A stretch of 59,135 nucleotides of DNA from Hungatella hathewayi WAL-18680 (GTDB taxonomy: Bacteria > Bacillota > Clostridia > Lachnospirales > Lachnospiraceae), in NCBI RefSeq assembly GCF_000235505.1, contig NZ_JH379027.1:623617-682751 (forward strand), read 5' to 3'. Shown piece by piece: positions 23,585-33,441 of this stretch. The notes beneath the pieces are model-generated. The model saw nothing but the letters and a program-made list of their open reading frames with translations. It had not been told where the DNA came from and ran no database searches. The stretch's first letter is position 1; every line of letters begins with the position of its first letter. The position numbers and the translations under genes were made by a program.

Positions 23585-26500
23585 ATGAGCCATTTTAGAT
23601 TACATTCAAAAACGAAAGGGAAGGACCGTCTGGGGTATTGGTTGATAGGGATCGTCTGCGTTCTTGCTGTGGGTGGGATTGGATATGCGGCCCACAGCAT
23701 AGGAACAGCCAGCGCTAAAAGCCGGGAGAAGATATTGATCTATACGGAGGAGGAGCTGGAACAGTACCTTTTGGATGAGGAGAGCGAGGAATATAACCTG
23801 AATGGGAGATACCAGCTGGAAGAGGATTTGGAGCTTGGATGGCTGTGGAAGTCCATCGGGACGAATGTGGAGCCGTTTACCGGAAGTTTTGATGGAAATG
23901 GACATGTGATCAGCGGTCTGACGAGACCTCTGTTTGGCGTGATGAAGAAGGCCAGAGTGGAGAACCTGTTTCTGAGCGAGACCATGATTACGAATCCCTG
24001 TACTTACTACGATGGGGAGCATTATGTGGATGGTTATGGGGCGCTGGCGGCCTATGTGGTTGACTCTGAGATAGCCAACTGTGGAATGGGAGGAGAGATA
24101 CAGGCATCCAATCCGGTAGAGACATGGTACCAGATTGAGAAGGCGAGTCCGGCAGAGGCGTTGGAGAGGAAAGAACTGGAGACGACGGAAGAGGTGACGG
24201 AGGAGGTCATTGGGCCAGCGGGAGATGAGACGCCAGAAGGGACGGAGACGGAAGTGAGGGGGCCCGGAGTTGGAGGCGGAGCAGAGAATGGCGGGGCAGA
24301 AGGAAGCCAGCCGGAGAGCAGCGTGGAAGAGAGCAGCCAAGTGGAGAGTGGTCAATTCGAAAGCAGTTTTTCGGGGAGTGGTCAGCTCGAAAGCAGTTCG
24401 TCGGAAAGCAGCCAACCTGGAGGCAGTCCATCGGAGAGCAGCCAGTCAGGAAGCAATCCATCGGAGAGCGGCCAGTCAGGAAGCAATCCATCGGAGAGCG
24501 ACCAGTCAGGAAGCAGTCCGTCGGAGAGTGGCCAGTCAGGAAGCAGTCCGTCGGAAAGCGGCCAGTCAGGAAACCGTCCGTCGGAAAACAGCCAGCCTGG
24601 GGGCAGTCCATCGGAGAACAGCCAGTCTGGAAACCGTCCATCGGAGAACAGCCAGCCTGAAAGCAGTTCATTGGAAAACAGCCGGCCCGAAAGCAATCCA
24701 TCAGAGAACGTCCAGTCAGGAAAACATCAGGAAGAGAGTGTGCAGACCGATAAAACTCAAGCGGACAATTCCATAGATGAGCCGGATGAAGAACCCGAGA
24801 CCGTAGCCCTTCAAAAAATAGACAGACAATACCGAATGATGAAACTGTCTGAGGTGATAGGACCTGACATGGAGGCAGACCTCGCAGAGGCAACCCCATC
24901 CGATGCCCAGGAGGTTCACGAACCAAATACAGCAACTCCGTCTGAAGCAGAGGAGGAACAAGAAAACTCCTACATGGGAGGAGATGGCGAAGCCCTATAC
25001 CTCGCCGTAACTGCCGACCGTATAGCAGCCGGTGGCCTGATAGCACAGATGGAAGGCACGACAACCGTTACAGACTGTTTTACCTGTGCAACCATCATTA
25101 CCCAGATAGATGCAGACACCTGGACAGGCGGTTTCGCCGGAAGGCTGGGGGAGGCAGTGCATTTGGAGAACAGTTACTCTTCCGGAGTTCTGGATGGCTG
25201 TGACAGAGTTGGCGGGTTTGTGGCGGACAATCAGGGAAGAATAGAGAACAGCTACTCTTCCACAGCGCTGACCATGAGCGGAAGAATCCGTGGTGGTTTT
25301 ACCGCGGAGGGCGGCGGCCAGCTGACTGACTGTGTATATGACTGCCAGATGGCCAGCGTCGATGATGAGAACGGACAGGAGACCGAAACTATTGGCGTGG
25401 AACCATTGACAGCATCCCCCACAGACAGTGCCACCATATCCCTGGAAGCCAGGAACACCATTCAGATGTCAGGAATAGAAGAATACATACCCGGAACCTG
25501 GTACCAGACAGACAATGCTTACCCCCAGATAGAATACTTTGCCCTGCACGAGAACCAGACAATCGCGGACTATTCCAGAGTATCTGCAGTCACCCTGATT
25601 CTGCCAGAGAGCATGACCCTCCGGAATATAACCCTGGAAGAAGGCCAGATTATCCTCCCGGAGGAGATGGATGGCCAGTCAATCATGTGGAGCGCAGAAG
25701 GAGATATCCATATTGATGATCATTATCAGATACAAATGGGAAGCAGGGCCGATGACGCACCGGAAGCAGCAGAACCGTCAGAAACCAAAATGCCGCGAGG
25801 TCCTGGAGTAGAAGTATCAGAAGAAACAAAAGTCTCCAATGACTGGGGCTGGGAGAACTCTGCGGCCTTATCCATGAAGGAAAGACTGTTAAAAACCTCC
25901 TCCTACGAAAGTCAGGAGATAAAAGAATCAGAGCCAGAACTAGAACCAGACAGCACAACTCCGAAAAAAGCTCAGATTAAAGCGGTTTCAGGCGTGGCAG
26001 CCAAGATTTATCCACTGGATATCAATCCACTGGCAGACGAAGAGATTGGCGTCATCTATGAGAACTGGAACGCCGTAGGGGAGGCAGTCTACAACGATAC
26101 AAATGGAATGGGAATCTATAAACCTACAAAAGGAGACGGAAGCACCAATGACCCTTTTGAGATTGGCACTCCCGAGGCGTTGGCATGGTTTCGATATGCG
26201 GTCTATGCTGAGACGAGGACCTACTGGTGTATCGTGCTGACAGCTGACCTTGATATGAACGGAGAGAAATATAATGATGGCGCCGGAAAACTACAATGGA
26301 TGGGAATAGAGACCTCACACACGGTAAAGCAAAGAGGGTATGCTGGTACTGTTGATGGTGGTGGGCATGCATTATCCAATTTCTATTCCTCAGATGGATT
26401 TATTGGTGGTGCTTTTGATGGTACGGTACGGGATTTTGGAATAGAGAGTGGAGAGGTGAGTGGTGGTTCTGCAGGAGGAATTGCAAGAGAGACTGTGTAT

Positions 26501-29500
26501 GTAGAGTTTACTGGCTTCAGGACAAGAGCTGTTTTTGAACGCTGCTATAATAAGGCCAATATCACGGCCACAGGGGCCGGCTATCCATATGCAGCAGGAA
26601 TCGTAGCAATAGCCAGGGAAGGCACTAGGATAATTGATTGTTATAATACAGGAACGATAACAGCTGTATATAAAGGTGAATGCCGGGCAGGCGGAATCGC
26701 AGCTTACGCGCCAACGATTGTAAATTGTTACAACACTGGCCAAGTTACTATGGATGGAAGTCCAAACAGCACCCTTGCAGATGGCGTGTCCCCCGGTGGT
26801 TCGCTCACAAATTGCTATTCGCTGGAAGGCATGGCGGCTGGGAAACGAGGGATTATAAGGACAGAGACCCAGATGAAATCCTGGGCATTTGCCTATAAAT
26901 TAAATGGCGAAAAGATGGACGGCGCCTGGAAATATACGGAAGGCAAAACTCCGGGATTTGGGACACTTGATGCCGCCTCCAGCTGGAGCGCCGTAACGCA
27001 GGGTGTCACGGATGGCTTCATTACGGCAATCGCAGCGTCAGATGACGGAACCGGTTTTTATGCCATTGATACCGCAGATAAATTGGCTCTGTTTGCCCGG
27101 GATGTAAATGCCGGCACCAAGTCAACGGCAAATGCAAAGCTCACCGCAAACATCGACTTGACGGGCACCAAATACGGTGGAATCTCCGACGCTCCAGTCC
27201 CATGGACGCCCATAGGAACCTTGGACAATATTTATCAGGGGAATTTTAATGGCAATGGTAAAGTGATTGCCAACATGAAGGTAGAACAAGCTGGTGTCGG
27301 TGGCTTGTTTGGCTATGCAGGAGGCGGAGCCTCCATAGAAAAATTAGGTCTGGATACCACCTGTTTGGTAACAACCACGGCCCCCGCCGCTGACGCTGAT
27401 TCAGGAACCGCCGCGCTAGTAGGAGTTGTGAAAAATACCGGCAGTTCCAGCATGCAGATTTCCATAACCAGCTGTTACAACCGTGCATCTGTTTCCGGCC
27501 ACAGCAGCTACACGGGAGCATTTGTCGGACATACCATGAATGTAAATGCATCCGGCACGCACATAATCAGCAACAGCTTTACAACCGGTCCTCTTAAGAC
27601 GAGTTCCGGAACCATAGGGGCCATTGCCGGCAATTTCCCCAGCACGGCAAGCGCGGCAGGAATTCAATATTGTTACTGGGATAAGGAGACCAGCAGCGAT
27701 ACCACCCTGAATGCGGTGGGACTGGAATCGACCGCACAGACATCGGTCAGTGGAAAAACCACCGGTGAGATGAAGGCAGATGCCATTCTCAGCTTATTAA
27801 ATACAGGTTTATCCCCTGCCGTCTGGGTACGGAGCGATGATATAAATAACGGCTACCCCTCATTTCATACGGCGCTGGCTGAATATACCGACTGGGCGGC
27901 GGTAGGCGCTGCGGCCCCGGAACCCACATACCGGTATGCGTCCGGCACCATAACACCGGGAACTGTGGGGAACCCATATCTGATAAAATCCCCGGAGGAC
28001 TTAGCCTGGTTTGCCTATCAGGTAAATCAAGTGAATGGCCGGAATAATCTATGTGGAAAGTTGATGAGCAATATCAATCTGTACGGTTCCTTTTACAACG
28101 GAGAAAATTCCTATGACCCGTCTGATTCGTCTGCAACGCTTGATAAGGCATTGAAGTGGGTTCCTATTGGTAGTGTAAATACAACAGGAAAAACGTATAC
28201 AGGAACCTTTGATGGAAATGGTTATACGGTTTCTGTAATAAGTATAGAAGTTGCAACGGATGGAACTGCCGGAGTATTCGGCATTCTTGGAAACAATGCC
28301 AGAATCACGAATCTTGGAATCGGGAAAGGTCCGGTCCAGCTGACCGGCTCCTATGCAGGAGGAATCGTCGGTTACATCGAAGGTCAGGATGTGGCGGTGA
28401 CGGGCTGTTGGAACGAAGGGACGCTGATGGGAAGCGGTGTGACTGCTATCGGCGGCATTATTGGAAGCACGGGAAACACATCTGACAAAGTCGTGGTGAA
28501 TGGCTGTTATCATGCGGGCACGGTTACCAGCCCGGATTCCGGGGCTTATATAGGAGGAATTGTTGGAGAACTTCAGGCAAAAAGCGGGGGAACCGCATCC
28601 GTCCAAAACAGTTATAACCGAGGAATCATAGGAGGAAATGAAGCAGCAGGATGGGGAGGAGGAATTGTTGGACTCCTCACGACAAACGGAATTGTAAAAC
28701 AATGCTACAATGCCGGAAATGTGAAAGCGGCGAAGGGTGCAAACGCAATCGTCGGAAACGGAAATACAGCTGCCGTGAGTTACTGCTTTTATGATAAGAA
28801 CTATACGGTAGATAACGGTACCACAGGCATAACCGGTGTAGTTCATAAAGAGTTCGCGGCCTGGGGAGCGGCTTACGGCCTAAACGGAGAACGGCTGATT
28901 CAGGAAGATTCGGAAATCTCCTGGACCTATGTGGCCGGGAACGAATACCCCACCTATGGAATTCTTCCGGGAACTGAGAACTGGCAGGATGTTGGTCAGG
29001 CAGCAGCGGCCGGATTCATAGCGATAACAGAACCAGCAGGCTCTGCGGATACTTCTATGAAAATTGAGACGGCAGAGCAGCTGGCCTGGTTTGCCTGGAA
29101 GGTCAATACGGGCGCCGCTCTTGCCACCCAGAACATAGAATTGACAAAGGACATCAACCTCTTTGGAGAAAAGTATTCCGGATATACCGGTGAGAAAGAC
29201 CTTACCAATATAGAAAAGGCGGTGAATTGGTCTCCTATCGGCAGTGAGGCATACCCCTACAAGGGGACATTTCATGGTGGAAAATGTGAGATTGATGGGA
29301 TGTATATCAATGGTGACAACTATCTTGGCCTGATAGGAGCTGCGATGTATCCGGCTAAGGTAAAGGAAGTGGGAATTGGCGCCAATTCCAAAGTAATCTG
29401 CCACAATAATTTTGGCGGCTTGCTGATAGGCGCTATCATGGTTACAAACAATCCGGTAGAGATTACCAGCTGTTATAATCTGGGAACGATTGTCGGCATG

Positions 29501-30814
29501 GGAGGGACATATATTGCAGCTTTTGTCGGTGATGATAATGGAAACAGTACTCCCAATTCAGCAATCCTTTCAAACTGTTATAACGCGGGTGATACCACAG
29601 GGTTTGCCAGGCTGAGTGTGGGTACGATTAATAACTGTTATACGGATATATCGGTAAATAGTAAAAATATAACTTGTGAGAATAAATATGGAAGCGGTTT
29701 AAAGGGTATGACCACAGATGAAATGAAAACCAGTGAAATGGCAGCTTCCCTCAACACCTTTAGCGGAACCTTGAAAACCGGAACGGACAGAGTCTGGTAC
29801 ACCAGTCTGGACACCGAAAAGACCAAAGGCTATCCGACCTTCCAGGCGCCGACAACGGTACAAGTAACCTTTACGCCGGATACCATGGGAGAAAACGGGA
29901 CGGCTGAGACATTACCGGAAAGTCTGAGTATTCCGGATATGAAGCTGCGGGCGATTGGTCTGACGGATGAAAACTTTACACCGGGGCGTGTACCTGCGTC
30001 AGATAAGGATTACCAGCTTGTCACAGAGAGCAGTATCAAAGGGACAGACAGTGGATACGGCAGTTACGGCTATACAAATGCCAACAAAAATGTGGCCGTC
30101 AAGGCCGGGACTGTGGATTTGCAGCCAGTGGAAGCGTCCGCCTCGCTGCACAATCCGGTCACAGAGATGGGAACCGTGGATAAAGTATCATTAAACATAG
30201 CAGCCGCTTATAACAGGTCCGCCCAGCGGAATCTTTTGTTGGAGGGAGCTTCGGGCAATGAACGTTATGAAATCTGTATTGCCATAGCAGGTGTGACGAA
30301 CAAGACCCTAAGTGTGACAGTGCCAGTCAAAGTCCCCATAGAACTGAGTCCCGATGGGACGAAAAAGACCAGCCACAGCGCCGACCTGACACTGACTAAC
30401 AATAATGTGTACCCGATTGCCGGCAGAATTTTGAGCCTGACGCCGATCGAGCAGGATGGCTATGTTCCTCTGAAGCCAGTAGCCAAAAATGATAATTACG
30501 GAAGCACAAAGCAGATATCCGATTTAAATGGAGGAGTGAAACTGGGGATTGAGGATACAAAGACGCCAAGCGGAATAATCCCGTCAGATGGATACTACTA
30601 CACCCCGGCCAAGACGGGAACTGCGGAAAACTGGATGAGTTACCGGATAAAAGGAAAAGGGTCTCTCCCTTACCGCTATTTCATAGAGTACGAGGCCAAC
30701 CCGTACTACCGGGATACCAATACCTACGGATTCACGGTAAATTACCAGTTCGGCATATCGGAACAGGACGCGCCCGCCGTAGCCGCGGTCGTTGGAGACG
30801 GGGTGAGCAGCTGA
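23585..30814 (+). CDS. Giant GLUG-repeat cell-surface protein (2409 residues)
   Basis: The N-terminus has a basic stretch and one hydrophobic segment at about residues 18-36, followed by SIGTASAKS, a plausible cleavage site for the adjacent signal peptidase. Residues about 50-170 form a first GLUG-like module. Residues 245-380 are a low-complexity Ser/Pro/Gln/Gly/Glu stalk of 10-residue repeats. GLUG-type beta-repeats (short GGIVG/CYN(A/T)G motifs) fill the rest, in four large modules starting near residues 825, 1128, 1432 and 1796, each opening with a W-x-x-V line and a LAWFA or LALFA segment. The last 320 residues are a different beta domain with VTVPVKVPIELSPDG and a TNNNVYPI segment that resembles the two small secreted proteins downstream. 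No LPXTG or cell-wall-binding motif is visible. An adhesin role is inference. Confidence 0.85.
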   Translation: MSHFRLHSKTKGKDRLGYWLIGIVCVLAVGGIGYAAHSIGTASAKSREKILIYTEEELEQYLLDEESEEYNLNGRYQLEEDLELGWLWKSIGTNVEPFTGSFDGNGHVISGLTRPLFGVMKKARVENLFLSETMITNPCTYYDGEHYVDGYGALAAYVVDSEIANCGMGGEIQASNPVETWYQIEKASPAEALERKELETTEEVTEEVIGPAGDETPEGTETEVRGPGVGGGAENGGAEGSQPESSVEESSQVESGQFESSFSGSGQLESSSSESSQPGGSPSESSQSGSNPSESGQSGSNPSESDQSGSSPSESGQSGSSPSESGQSGNRPSENSQPGGSPSENSQSGNRPSENSQPESSSLENSRPESNPSENVQSGKHQEESVQTDKTQADNSIDEPDEEPETVALQKIDRQYRMMKLSEVIGPDMEADLAEATPSDAQEVHEPNTATPSEAEEEQENSYMGGDGEALYLAVTADRIAAGGLIAQMEGTTTVTDCFTCATIITQIDADTWTGGFAGRLGEAVHLENSYSSGVLDGCDRVGGFVADNQGRIENSYSSTALTMSGRIRGGFTAEGGGQLTDCVYDCQMASVDDENGQETETIGVEPLTASPTDSATISLEARNTIQMSGIEEYIPGTWYQTDNAYPQIEYFALHENQTIADYSRVSAVTLILPESMTLRNITLEEGQIILPEEMDGQSIMWSAEGDIHIDDHYQIQMGSRADDAPEAAEPSETKMPRGPGVEVSEETKVSNDWGWENSAALSMKERLLKTSSYESQEIKESEPELEPDSTTPKKAQIKAVSGVAAKIYPLDINPLADEEIGVIYENWNAVGEAVYNDTNGMGIYKPTKGDGSTNDPFEIGTPEALAWFRYAVYAETRTYWCIVLTADLDMNGEKYNDGAGKLQWMGIETSHTVKQRGYAGTVDGGGHALSNFYSSDGFIGGAFDGTVRDFGIESGEVSGGSAGGIARETVYVEFTGFRTRAVFERCYNKANITATGAGYPYAAGIVAIAREGTRIIDCYNTGTITAVYKGECRAGGIAAYAPTIVNCYNTGQVTMDGSPNSTLADGVSPGGSLTNCYSLEGMAAGKRGIIRTETQMKSWAFAYKLNGEKMDGAWKYTEGKTPGFGTLDAASSWSAVTQGVTDGFITAIAASDDGTGFYAIDTADKLALFARDVNAGTKSTANAKLTANIDLTGTKYGGISDAPVPWTPIGTLDNIYQGNFNGNGKVIANMKVEQAGVGGLFGYAGGGASIEKLGLDTTCLVTTTAPAADADSGTAALVGVVKNTGSSSMQISITSCYNRASVSGHSSYTGAFVGHTMNVNASGTHIISNSFTTGPLKTSSGTIGAIAGNFPSTASAAGIQYCYWDKETSSDTTLNAVGLESTAQTSVSGKTTGEMKADAILSLLNTGLSPAVWVRSDDINNGYPSFHTALAEYTDWAAVGAAAPEPTYRYASGTITPGTVGNPYLIKSPEDLAWFAYQVNQVNGRNNLCGKLMSNINLYGSFYNGENSYDPSDSSATLDKALKWVPIGSVNTTGKTYTGTFDGNGYTVSVISIEVATDGTAGVFGILGNNARITNLGIGKGPVQLTGSYAGGIVGYIEGQDVAVTGCWNEGTLMGSGVTAIGGIIGSTGNTSDKVVVNGCYHAGTVTSPDSGAYIGGIVGELQAKSGGTASVQNSYNRGIIGGNEAAGWGGGIVGLLTTNGIVKQCYNAGNVKAAKGANAIVGNGNTAAVSYCFYDKNYTVDNGTTGITGVVHKEFAAWGAAYGLNGERLIQEDSEISWTYVAGNEYPTYGILPGTENWQDVGQAAAAGFIAITEPAGSADTSMKIETAEQLAWFAWKVNTGAALATQNIELTKDINLFGEKYSGYTGEKDLTNIEKAVNWSPIGSEAYPYKGTFHGGKCEIDGMYINGDNYLGLIGAAMYPAKVKEVGIGANSKVICHNNFGGLLIGAIMVTNNPVEITSCYNLGTIVGMGGTYIAAFVGDDNGNSTPNSAILSNCYNAGDTTGFARLSVGTINNCYTDISVNSKNITCENKYGSGLKGMTTDEMKTSEMAASLNTFSGTLKTGTDRVWYTSLDTEKTKGYPTFQAPTTVQVTFTPDTMGENGTAETLPESLSIPDMKLRAIGLTDENFTPGRVPASDKDYQLVTESSIKGTDSGYGSYGYTNANKNVAVKAGTVDLQPVEASASLHNPVTEMGTVDKVSLNIAAAYNRSAQRNLLLEGASGNERYEICIAIAGVTNKTLSVTVPVKVPIELSPDGTKKTSHSADLTLTNNNVYPIAGRILSLTPIEQDGYVPLKPVAKNDNYGSTKQISDLNGGVKLGIEDTKTPSGIIPSDGYYYTPAKTGTAENWMSYRIKGKGSLPYRYFIEYEANPYYRDTNTYGFTVNYQFGISEQDAPAVAAVVGDGVSS
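24400..24720 (+). repeat. In-frame 30-bp tandem repeats in the surface protein gene
   Basis: About ten degenerate 30-bp units encode 10-residue blocks of the form (S/G)xxPSE(S/N)xQ(S/P). The clearest copies lie between 24420 and 24660. They are in frame and give an extended serine-rich stalk. Such repeats are prone to copy-number change. Confidence 0.85.
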
Positions 30815-30818
30815 GGTT

Positions 30819-31472
30819 ATGGTGGAGAGGAAAAGAGATAACCCCGGTGACGGGAAGTCCAGAAAAAAGTCCAGGAAGATGTGGCACAGAGTTATCACAG
30901 TGGGAATGTTTCTTGTAATCCTGACAGCGGCCGGCTGTGGCGGGATGGCGCTGCGCAGCCAGTGGACGGCCATCCAGGCCAGGCGTGATTTCCAGCCGGA
31001 CAGCAATGCCAGGGATGGAACCATTTATCCGGGGGAAACGCAGCAGGTGGAGGAAGGCAGCTTCTGGGTGCTGGTGAACCAGCTGCCTACCGTGGAGGAG
31101 GGAAGCCGGGAGTGCAGCATCCGGTATGAGAATCCGGTAGCCAACCAGTACAGCGCCAGAATCAGCCTGTACCTGAAGGAGACCGGAAACCTTCTCGGCA
31201 ACACCCGCCGGGTGGACCCGGGGAAATATGTGGAATTTCTTCATCTGAAAAAGGAACTGTCCGTGGGAGAATACCCGGTGCGGGCGAATCTGGAACTGTT
31301 CGAAGGAGAACTCCCGGCCGGGACGATGTCGCTGGATATGGTTTTGCGGGTGACAGAGAAAGGCAGTAGTGCCGATGACAGCCAGGAGACCGGAAACATC
31401 GGAACCGGTACACAGGAGAATGACAGTACCGTAGACAACGAAAGGAAGGAAAGACAGGATGAGGGAGAGTAA
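30819..31472 (+). CDS. Membrane-anchored surface operon protein A (paralogue family)
   Basis: This 217-residue protein has a basic N-terminus, a hydrophobic segment at about residues 26-44 (VITVGMFLVILTAAGCGG, which also ends in a lipobox-like AAGC), and an extracytoplasmic beta-rich domain with YENPVANQYSARISLYLKETG, then VDPGKYVEFLHLKKELSVGEYPVRA. The pattern E-N-P ... (D/E)TG ... PG-YVE ... L-GEY is shared with the next two proteins. The acidic, polar tail is low complexity. The start codon follows the stop of the giant gene by 4 bp with only a weak GAGG, so coupling is likely. Function unknown. Confidence 0.75.
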   Translation: MVERKRDNPGDGKSRKKSRKMWHRVITVGMFLVILTAAGCGGMALRSQWTAIQARRDFQPDSNARDGTIYPGETQQVEEGSFWVLVNQLPTVEEGSRECSIRYENPVANQYSARISLYLKETGNLLGNTRRVDPGKYVEFLHLKKELSVGEYPVRANLELFEGELPAGTMSLDMVLRVTEKGSSADDSQETGNIGTGTQENDSTVDNERKERQDEGE

Positions 31473-32001
31473 AAAGCGAGGCAGACATATAAACCTGCTG
31501 GTAATTGTCCTGTCGGTGGTATTCTGCCTTGGAGTGGCGGGGGCGGCCGGATATTATGTCCTGACTTACAGCCGGGAGGCGGAAGCCCGGACCACGCCGG
31601 AGCCGCTGGTGGCCGAAGGAAATGTGAAGACGGGAACCCTCAACGACCCGGAGAAACGCCAGCAGGAGTTAAACAGCGTGGTGGAGGAAGGCATGATGAT
31701 ATTCTCCATCAATGCGACCCCGTTCATGACAGACGGAAAAGGAAAGGCCAACCTGATGGTGGAGAACCCGCCCAACAACGGGAAGCGGTTCACCGTAACC
31801 ATCCAGAGGGATGACACCGGGGAAGTGATATACAAGTCCGGCTACCTGGACCCGGAGCAGTATATCGATGAAGTCCCGCTGGATGTGGAGCTGCCAAAAG
31901 GCGAGTACGCCTGTACCGCCTATTTTGATGCCTACCGTCTCAGCGATGACGGCTACATAGGAAGAGCCGGGGCCCAGATTACCCTGTATGTGCTGGAATG
32001 A
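31459..32001 (+). CDS. Membrane-anchored surface operon protein B (paralogue family)
   Basis: This 180-residue protein has a basic start, one transmembrane or uncleaved signal helix at about residues 11-35 (LLVIVLSVVFCLGVAGAAGYYVL), a linker, and a domain with RQQELNSVVEEGMMIFSIN, LMVENPPNNGKRFTVTIQ, RDDTGEVIYKSGYLDP and LPKGEYACTAYFDAY. The same blocks occur in the following gene, so the two arose by duplication. GGAAGGAAAGACAGG lies ahead of the ATG. It overlaps the previous gene by 14 bp. A role as an accessory or anchor subunit of the surface structure is inferred. Confidence 0.78.
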   Translation: MRESKKRGRHINLLVIVLSVVFCLGVAGAAGYYVLTYSREAEARTTPEPLVAEGNVKTGTLNDPEKRQQELNSVVEEGMMIFSINATPFMTDGKGKANLMVENPPNNGKRFTVTIQRDDTGEVIYKSGYLDPEQYIDEVPLDVELPKGEYACTAYFDAYRLSDDGYIGRAGAQITLYVLE

Positions 32002-32048
32002 TGGGACAGCCCTCAGTTCAAAGCAGAAAATGGAGGTGGACGACTAAC

Positions 32049-32657
32049 GTGAGCAATACAGCAGAAGAAATGGAAGAGGGCCAGAATAAATCCAGCCAGA
32101 GCGGAACGAGAAGAAAAAAAACGGAACGCATTCGCCCCATCCGCTGGGGCACAGTGGCAGTTATCTGCCTGTGCTGCATGATAGGCGCCGGGTCCGGCGT
32201 GTACTTCATTTACCGGACAAGCGCATCAGAGCCGGCCCCAGGTCTCCGTTACGAGGCAAACATTGTCAGCGGTGACATCCCCGGCAAGACAAAAGAGGAA
32301 CGCCAGCGGGAATTAAACAGTGTGGTGGAGGAAGGGATGTTAAATATGTCCATGAATATCACTCCGGCGGGACAGGTAAATGGAAGCACGAATGAGCGCT
32401 CCATCAACTGGCTGATCGAGAATCCCTCCAACCAGGGAAAACTCATCCGTGTGGAGGTCACCCGTGACGATACGGGAGAAAAAATATACGAGACCGGAGC
32501 CATCCGCCCGGGAAACTACGTGGAATCGGCCCCGTTGGACGTCAGGCTTCCAGCCGGGGAATACGCCTGCACCGCCGTCTTCTTTGCTTACCAGGAGGAC
32601 ACCGAGGCCCTGATTGGCCAGGCGGCGGTAAAAATCAAGCTGACATTACAGGAATGA
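32049..32657 (+). CDS. Membrane-anchored surface operon protein C (paralogue family)
   Basis: This is a protein of about 202 residues with a long basic cytoplasmic N-terminus, a membrane helix (WGTVAVICLCCMIGAGSGVYFIY) and an outer domain nearly parallel to protein B: RQRELNSVVEEGMLNMSMN, LIENPSNQGKLIRVEVT, RDDTGEKIYETGAIRPG and LPAGEYACTAVFFAYQ. The GTG at 32049 is chosen because GGAGGT lies 9 nt upstream. An ATG at 31998 overlapping the previous stop (ATGA) would add 17 residues but has no ribosome binding site. Function unknown; probably works with protein B. Confidence 0.76.
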   Translation: MSNTAEEMEEGQNKSSQSGTRRKKTERIRPIRWGTVAVICLCCMIGAGSGVYFIYRTSASEPAPGLRYEANIVSGDIPGKTKEERQRELNSVVEEGMLNMSMNITPAGQVNGSTNERSINWLIENPSNQGKLIRVEVTRDDTGEKIYETGAIRPGNYVESAPLDVRLPAGEYACTAVFFAYQEDTEALIGQAAVKIKLTLQE

Positions 32658-32673
32658 AAGGAGTTGATGGCCA

Positions 32674-33390
32674 TTGAAAGCAGGCAAACCGAACAGGCGG
32701 ATGGGAATGGCAGCTCTGACAGCAGGCTGTGCTCTGTGTGCCACGACGCTGACACTGGCACTGATACTGGTCCAGGCGCCACCGGCCTACGCCAGCCAGA
32801 ACGCCCAGGAAACCAGAACGGAAGAGGTTACCTTCAATCCCGAGGAATCATCCAGCGCGTCAGCGGATTCCAAGGTAACCGGACACATCCGCGTGGAGCT
32901 GATATCCGTGGTCATGCCGGCCGGCGGTCTGGAATTCCAGGTAGACACCAAAATCCCGTTCCAGGTAGATAACCCCGGAGCCCAGATTCAGAGTCCAGGA
33001 ATCCAGATCAGAAATCTCTCCGTAGTGCCGGTCAAGCTGGAGATATCCCAGGTGGCGGAGATAAAAGACGAGGACGTAAAATTCTCAGAGAAGTTCTCCG
33101 ACCAGGTCGAACAGTCCTTTCAGCTTGTAGACAGAATCTCCAGCGTGGGGGCCTCAGGAACTGCCATTCTGGTTTTGGGAGAAGAAAACAGAAGATACAA
33201 TGAGGCCAGCTTTGAGAAAGATGCTATCATGCCGGGAAAGAAAAACATTTTCATCACGGACATACCGGCGGAGGAGGCCAGGACCCTGAAGCTGTACGGA
33301 AAAGTAGCCCCGGACTTCTACGGGGAGTACCAGTTCACCGTCCGCCCAACCTTAAAAATCAGTGCAATCCAGGCGGACCCGTCTGATTGA
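32674..33390 (+). CDS. Secreted subunit-like protein 1 (TasA/camelysin-like architecture)
   Basis: This 238-residue protein has a TTG start preceded by AAAGGAG at 10 nt. A classical signal peptide follows: KPNRR, a hydrophobic core of about 25 residues, and AYASQNAQ. The mature part begins with an acidic stretch and has GHIRVELISVVMPAGGLEFQVD, IQIRNLSVVPVKLEISQV and a C-terminal EYQFTVRPTLKISAI. The same three blocks occur in the next protein. Layout resembles surface fibre subunits made by signal-peptidase-linked operons (TasA/SipW type), although sequence identity to TasA is not apparent. A structural subunit role is inference. Confidence 0.75.
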   Translation: MKAGKPNRRMGMAALTAGCALCATTLTLALILVQAPPAYASQNAQETRTEEVTFNPEESSSASADSKVTGHIRVELISVVMPAGGLEFQVDTKIPFQVDNPGAQIQSPGIQIRNLSVVPVKLEISQVAEIKDEDVKFSEKFSDQVEQSFQLVDRISSVGASGTAILVLGEENRRYNEASFEKDAIMPGKKNIFITDIPAEEARTLKLYGKVAPDFYGEYQFTVRPTLKISAIQADPSD

Positions 33391-33441
33391 AATAGAAACA
33401 CCAGGAAACAAAAATAAAAAGGGATTTAGGAGGAAAAGAAG

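Noticed and set aside
24400-24720. 30-bp repeats considered as a CRISPR array
   Set aside because: They are contiguous, in frame and without unique spacers, and no cas genes are present.
24207-25064. 285-codon antisense frame opposite the serine-rich repeats
   Set aside because: It is a by-product of repetitive, biased codon use on the coding strand; no start signal supports it.
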